Source: Desulfobulbus sp. (lineage in GTDB: Bacteria > Desulfobacterota > Desulfobulbia > Desulfobulbales > Desulfobulbaceae). Taken from it: DNA of 36,883 nt. The stretch lies in the NCBI GenBank assembly GCA_011051875.1, contig DRKI01000186.1, positions 1-36,883 of the forward strand. The letters run 5' to 3'. The position numbers and the translations under genes were made by a program. Below the pieces are notes generated by a model. It was not told the origin of the DNA. It did no database searches and saw only the letters and a program-made list of their open reading frames with translations. Positions 34,065 to 36,883 of this stretch are shown piece after piece (the first letter of the stretch is position 1; each line of letters opens with the position of its first letter).

Positions 34065-35105
34065 ATGCACCGGCTTGAACTGACGATCCGGCAGATCATT
34101 GCTGAAAACGACCTTCCCCTTTCCGGAAGGGACGTGGTGATCGGTGTCTCCGGCGGTCCCGATTCCATGGCCCTGCTCCATATTCTGGCCTCGCTGCGCA
34201 ATATTCTTGATGCCGGCCTGCATGCGGTGTACGTGGACCATGGTCTGCGGCCGGAGGAGACCGGGGCGGAGATCGCCCTGGTACGGAAAGCGGCGCAGGC
34301 GCTTGGCCTGAGCTGCCGCGTTGTCCGGGTGGATGCCGGGGCCCGGGTCCGGGAACAGAGGCTCTCCCTTGAGCATGGCGCCAGGGAGGTGCGCTACCAG
34401 GCCCTGAGTCAGATCGCCGGCCGGCTGGAGCGGGGGGTGATCTGTGTCGGCCATACCGCCGATGATCAGGTCGAGGAGATACTGATCCGGCTTATCCGCG
34501 GCAGCGGACGCAGCGGGCTGTCGGGCATGCGGCCGGTGAGCGGCAGGGTGGTGCGGCCGCTGCTCGGGGTGACCAGGGACCGGATTCTGGCCTATCTCAA
34601 GGATCGGGGAATCGAGTTCTGCGTGGATTCCAGCAACCGTGACCTCCGGTTCCTGCGTAACCGGGTCCGGCACGAGCTGCTGCCGTTCCTGGAACAGCGG
34701 TTTGACCATGGTATCAGAAAGGCGCTGCTCAAGACCGCCTCCTCACTGGCTGAGGACGAGGTCCTGCTCGATAGCCTGACCGGAGAGGCATGGGACAGGA
34801 TGGTGGGGTGGCGCGACAGGCAGGGACCGGCAGGGGAAGCGGCCTGTGTGCTTGAACGGGACGGGTTCCGGCGGTTGCCGTCCGCCCTGCAGCGCCGGCT
34901 GGTGGAACGGATCCTCTGGCGGCTCGGCAGCCGGGCCCGCTATGCCCACATTATTACAGTCGTGGATGCCGCGATCCATGGTGAAGCGGGAAGAGAACTG
35001 CACCTGAGCCGGGGGCTGCGGGTGGGGGTGCGGCGGGATGTCCTCGAGTTTTCCTATCCCAGGGGCCGGGCTCCCTGGCGGGGACGGTTGGCCGACACCC
35101 CATAG
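34065..35105 (+). CDS. tilS: tRNA(Ile)-lysidine synthase TilS
   Basis: The 346-residue product has the N-type ATP-pyrophosphatase loop IGVSGGPDSMALLHIL (26-41) and the TilS motifs VYVDHGLRPEE, LEHGAREVRYQAL and GHTADDQVEEILIRLIRGSG. The adenylation/tRNA-binding portion has VRPLLGVTRDRILAYL, FCVDSSN and RNRVRHELLPFLE. TilS attaches lysine to C34 of the AUA-reading tRNAIle, an essential decoding step. It is shorter than E. coli TilS (432) and lacks an obvious C-terminal TilS_C domain, ending in the middle domain; compact TilS proteins exist in other bacteria, so this need not be a truncation. No clear Shine-Dalgarno precedes ATG 34065. Confidence 0.93.
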   Translation: MHRLELTIRQIIAENDLPLSGRDVVIGVSGGPDSMALLHILASLRNILDAGLHAVYVDHGLRPEETGAEIALVRKAAQALGLSCRVVRVDAGARVREQRLSLEHGAREVRYQALSQIAGRLERGVICVGHTADDQVEEILIRLIRGSGRSGLSGMRPVSGRVVRPLLGVTRDRILAYLKDRGIEFCVDSSNRDLRFLRNRVRHELLPFLEQRFDHGIRKALLKTASSLAEDEVLLDSLTGEAWDRMVGWRDRQGPAGEAACVLERDGFRRLPSALQRRLVERILWRLGSRARYAHIITVVDAAIHGEAGRELHLSRGLRVGVRRDVLEFSYPRGRAPWRGRLADTP

Positions 35106-35211
35106 CAGGCGATCAGTACCCGTTTACAATCCGGGGATAAGGCCAGGGTGATGGCACCCGGGTGACAGGTGAGGACGGATCACCGGCCGGGGAAAATGCC
35201 CGGAGGGTATA

Positions 35212-36543
35212 TCATTTTTTCCTGGTGATGCCCAGGCGGGACATCCGGTAGCGCAGAACACGTTCGCTGATGCCCAGGGCGGCTGCGGCCCTGGTCTGGA
35301 CCCAATCGGCCGCCTCCAGGGCATCGAGCAGCAGTTGTCGTTCCAGCTCGGCCAGCCGCTCGTTCAGGTTGCCGGTCTGTTGTCTGCCCCGGAAGTTGCG
35401 AACCTCTGCCGGCAGGTCACGCATGGTGATGGTGGCGGAGCGGGCCAGGGTGATGGTCCGCTGGATGATGTGTTCCAGCTCCCTGATGTTGCCCGGGTAA
35501 TCGTACTTGGCGAGTTGGGTCATGGCCTCGTTGTCAAACACGGCCCGACTGTTGTAGCGCTCGAGAAAAAAATCGACCAGGGCCGGCAGGTCTTCCTTGC
35601 GCCGGCGTAGAGGCGGCAGCTCCAGCTCGATGACGTTGAGCCGGAAGTAGAGGTCTTCCCGGAAGTCACCTTCGTCCACCATCTTTTTCAGGTCGCGGTT
35701 GGTGGCGGCTATGATCCGCACGTCCACGGCCAGGGGCTGTTCGCCGCCGATCCGGGTGATGGTCTTCTCCTGCAGGGCCCGCAGCAGCTTGGCCTGCATT
35801 GCCAGGGGCAGCTCCCCTGCCTCGTCGAGAAAGAGGGTGCCTCCGGCAGCCTGTTCAAAGACCCCCCGCCGTCTGGCTGTTGCGCCGGTAAATGCCCCCT
35901 TTTCGTGTCCAAACAGCTCCGATTCAAAGAGGTTTTCCGGTATTGCCGCACAGTTGAGCTCGATGAAGGGGCCCTCCTTTCTTGGACTCAGCCGATGGAT
36001 AAGGCGGGCGATCAGTTCCTTGCCGGTTCCGGTCTCGCCACGGATCAGGACGGTCCATGGTGTCGGTGCGGCACGGCGGACCATGGAAAGGAGTTCCTTC
36101 ATGGCCGCCGAGTCGCCGGCAATGCGCACCGGCAGCTCGTCCATGTTCATGGCCTCTTCCACGTGGTTCACGTCCTGATCCACCATGATCTTCTCTTCCA
36201 GTTGCCTGATTTTGTCCAGCAGGAGTTCCAGGTCCACCGGTTTTTCGAGAAAGTCGTCGGCTCCGAGCTGCATGACCCGGACCGCGGTATCCACGGCGCC
36301 GAAGGCGGTGATCATCATGGCCCGCACCATGGGATTGATCTTTTTGATCTTTGCCAGCAGTTCGTCGCCGCTCATCATCGGCATGCGATGGTCGAGGAGC
36401 ACCAGGTCCATGGGGTGTGCCATGAACAACTGCAGCGCCTCTGGCCCGTCTGCAGCGGCAAACACACGGTATCCCTGCTTCTCCAGAAATCCCTGCAGCA
36501 TGGTTCGCTGCAGTTCCTCGTCATCAACGATCAGTATGTTCAT
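35212..36543 (-). CDS. Second NtrC-type sigma-54-dependent response regulator
   Basis: The start ATG 36543 gives MNILIVDDEELQRTMLQGFL; the longer open frame upstream is just read-through of the intergenic region and kinase 3' end. The 443-residue product has a receiver (1-118) with D7-D8, phospho-acceptor D51 and K101. The AAA+ domain has Walker A GETGTGKE (169-176), GAFTGA (216-221) and LFLDEAGELP, and the R-finger region is YPGNIRELEHIIQRTI. The C-terminal Fis-type HTH is WVQTRAAAALGISERVLRYRMSRLGI. It differs clearly from the regulator at 17456-18865 in receiver and HTH, so the two should recognise different sites. It lies 70 bp downstream of its probable kinase and converges on tilS. Confidence 0.95.
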   Translation of the reverse strand: MNILIVDDEELQRTMLQGFLEKQGYRVFAAADGPEALQLFMAHPMDLVLLDHRMPMMSGDELLAKIKKINPMVRAMMITAFGAVDTAVRVMQLGADDFLEKPVDLELLLDKIRQLEEKIMVDQDVNHVEEAMNMDELPVRIAGDSAAMKELLSMVRRAAPTPWTVLIRGETGTGKELIARLIHRLSPRKEGPFIELNCAAIPENLFESELFGHEKGAFTGATARRRGVFEQAAGGTLFLDEAGELPLAMQAKLLRALQEKTITRIGGEQPLAVDVRIIAATNRDLKKMVDEGDFREDLYFRLNVIELELPPLRRRKEDLPALVDFFLERYNSRAVFDNEAMTQLAKYDYPGNIRELEHIIQRTITLARSATITMRDLPAEVRNFRGRQQTGNLNERLAELERQLLLDALEAADWVQTRAAAALGISERVLRYRMSRLGITRKK

Positions 36544-36613
36544 GGCCGTGTTCCTTGCGGTTGTTTCCGGATGAGAGCTGCCGGGACTGCAACCTGCACC
36601 TGCCGGGCATTCC

Positions 36614-36883
36614 TTATTGCTCAAGGGGCAGTTCCAGCCGGATGGTGAGGATTCCGGCGTCCGGGTCCGGCAGAAAGACAAGCCTGCCGTCGTGGGCCTC
36701 GGCGATACGTCGGCACAGGGCCAGGCCGAGACCGGTCCCACGGGTCCTGGTGGTGAAATAGGGCTCCCCCAGCCGCTGGCATTCTTCGGGAGACAGGTTG
36801 AATCCCCTGTTGGTTATCTCCAGGACCAGCAGATCTCCTTCCGCCTGGAGAGCTATCCTGATCCAGCCTCCGTCAGGCTGGGA
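36614..36883 (-). CDS. Sensor histidine kinase, C-terminal part (partial)
   Basis: The minus strand is open from the window edge to TAA at 36616-36614, giving the last 89 residues of a protein whose start lies outside. They form the end of a HATPase_c domain: a strand LLVLEITNRGFNLS (in place of the usual DxGxGI N-box follower), then the F box region LGEPYFTTRTRGTGLGLALCRRIAEAHDG with the G2 box GTGLGLAL, and final strands ending LELPLEQ. The atypical TNRGFNLS where most kinases have DNGxGI is worth noting. It is immediately upstream of the second NtrC-type regulator gene on the same strand and is presumably its partner. Confidence 0.85.
   Translation of the reverse strand, partial: SQPDGGWIRIALQAEGDLLVLEITNRGFNLSPEECQRLGEPYFTTRTRGTGLGLALCRRIAEAHDGRLVFLPDPDAGILTIRLELPLEQ

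Overview
The window is GC-rich, tightly packed bacterial chromosome, probably from an anaerobic Desulfobacterota (Desulfobulbales-like, 'deltaproteobacterial') organism. That placement is inferred from gene content: a SelW-like selenoprotein read through UGA, two NtrC-type sigma-54 two-component systems, a sensor kinase with a c-type haem CxxCH motif, a three-subunit proton-pumping transhydrogenase, and a yebC-ruvCAB-panB run. Nothing here proves the taxon, and there is no rRNA, tRNA, IS element, prophage or CRISPR array. Almost all long open frames antisense to real genes are GC-driven shadows.

Layout. 1-1850 (minus): 5' part of a polytopic GT-C-like membrane protein behind gspF. 2193-2417 (plus): a 74-residue SelW/Rdx-type selenoprotein whose in-frame TGA (2223-2225) would make a normal gene caller miss it, convergent with a DtxR-type metalloregulator with a Cys-rich tail (2473-2979, minus). 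3122-5855 (plus): recN and a PP-loop/NFACT-R tRNA-thiolation-like protein. 5869-7609 (minus): a CxxC thioredoxin-fold protein overlapping an MscM/YbdG mechanosensitive channel. 7795-14646 (plus): information-processing run of tRNA nucleotidyltransferase, rlmE, yebC, ruvC, ruvA, ruvB, panB and a SAM methyltransferase. 14710-15180 (minus): a CYTH-domain protein.

15181-18865: a 449-bp regulatory gap with TGCAAG/CTTGCA repeats and a sigma-54-like element, a YeiH-family transporter, a small four-Cys protein, then (minus, to 20814) an NtrC-type regulator and its haem-c sensor kinase. 21222-23408 (plus): a DUF47/PhoU-like protein and a Pit phosphate transporter. 23196-27176 (minus): a fused HyuA-HyuB/5-oxoprolinase-type protein whose 3' end runs 213 bp into pit. 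27333-30050 (plus): an exported protein, a strong terminator, a 61-residue protein coupled to mpl (murein-peptide recycling). 30270-33093: pntAA-pntAB-pntB behind a good promoter containing the palindrome TTGTATACAA. 33297-36883: a two-TM miniprotein, an orphan Hpt protein, tilS, and a second NtrC-type regulator with the 3' end of its kinase.

The best candidates for something overlooked are the UGA-encoded selenoprotein, the possible circuit haem-c kinase -> NtrC regulator -> YeiH transporter plus four-Cys protein, and the antisense 3' overlap of the oxoprolinase gene with pit. All are supported only by sequence reading; no database search was run.
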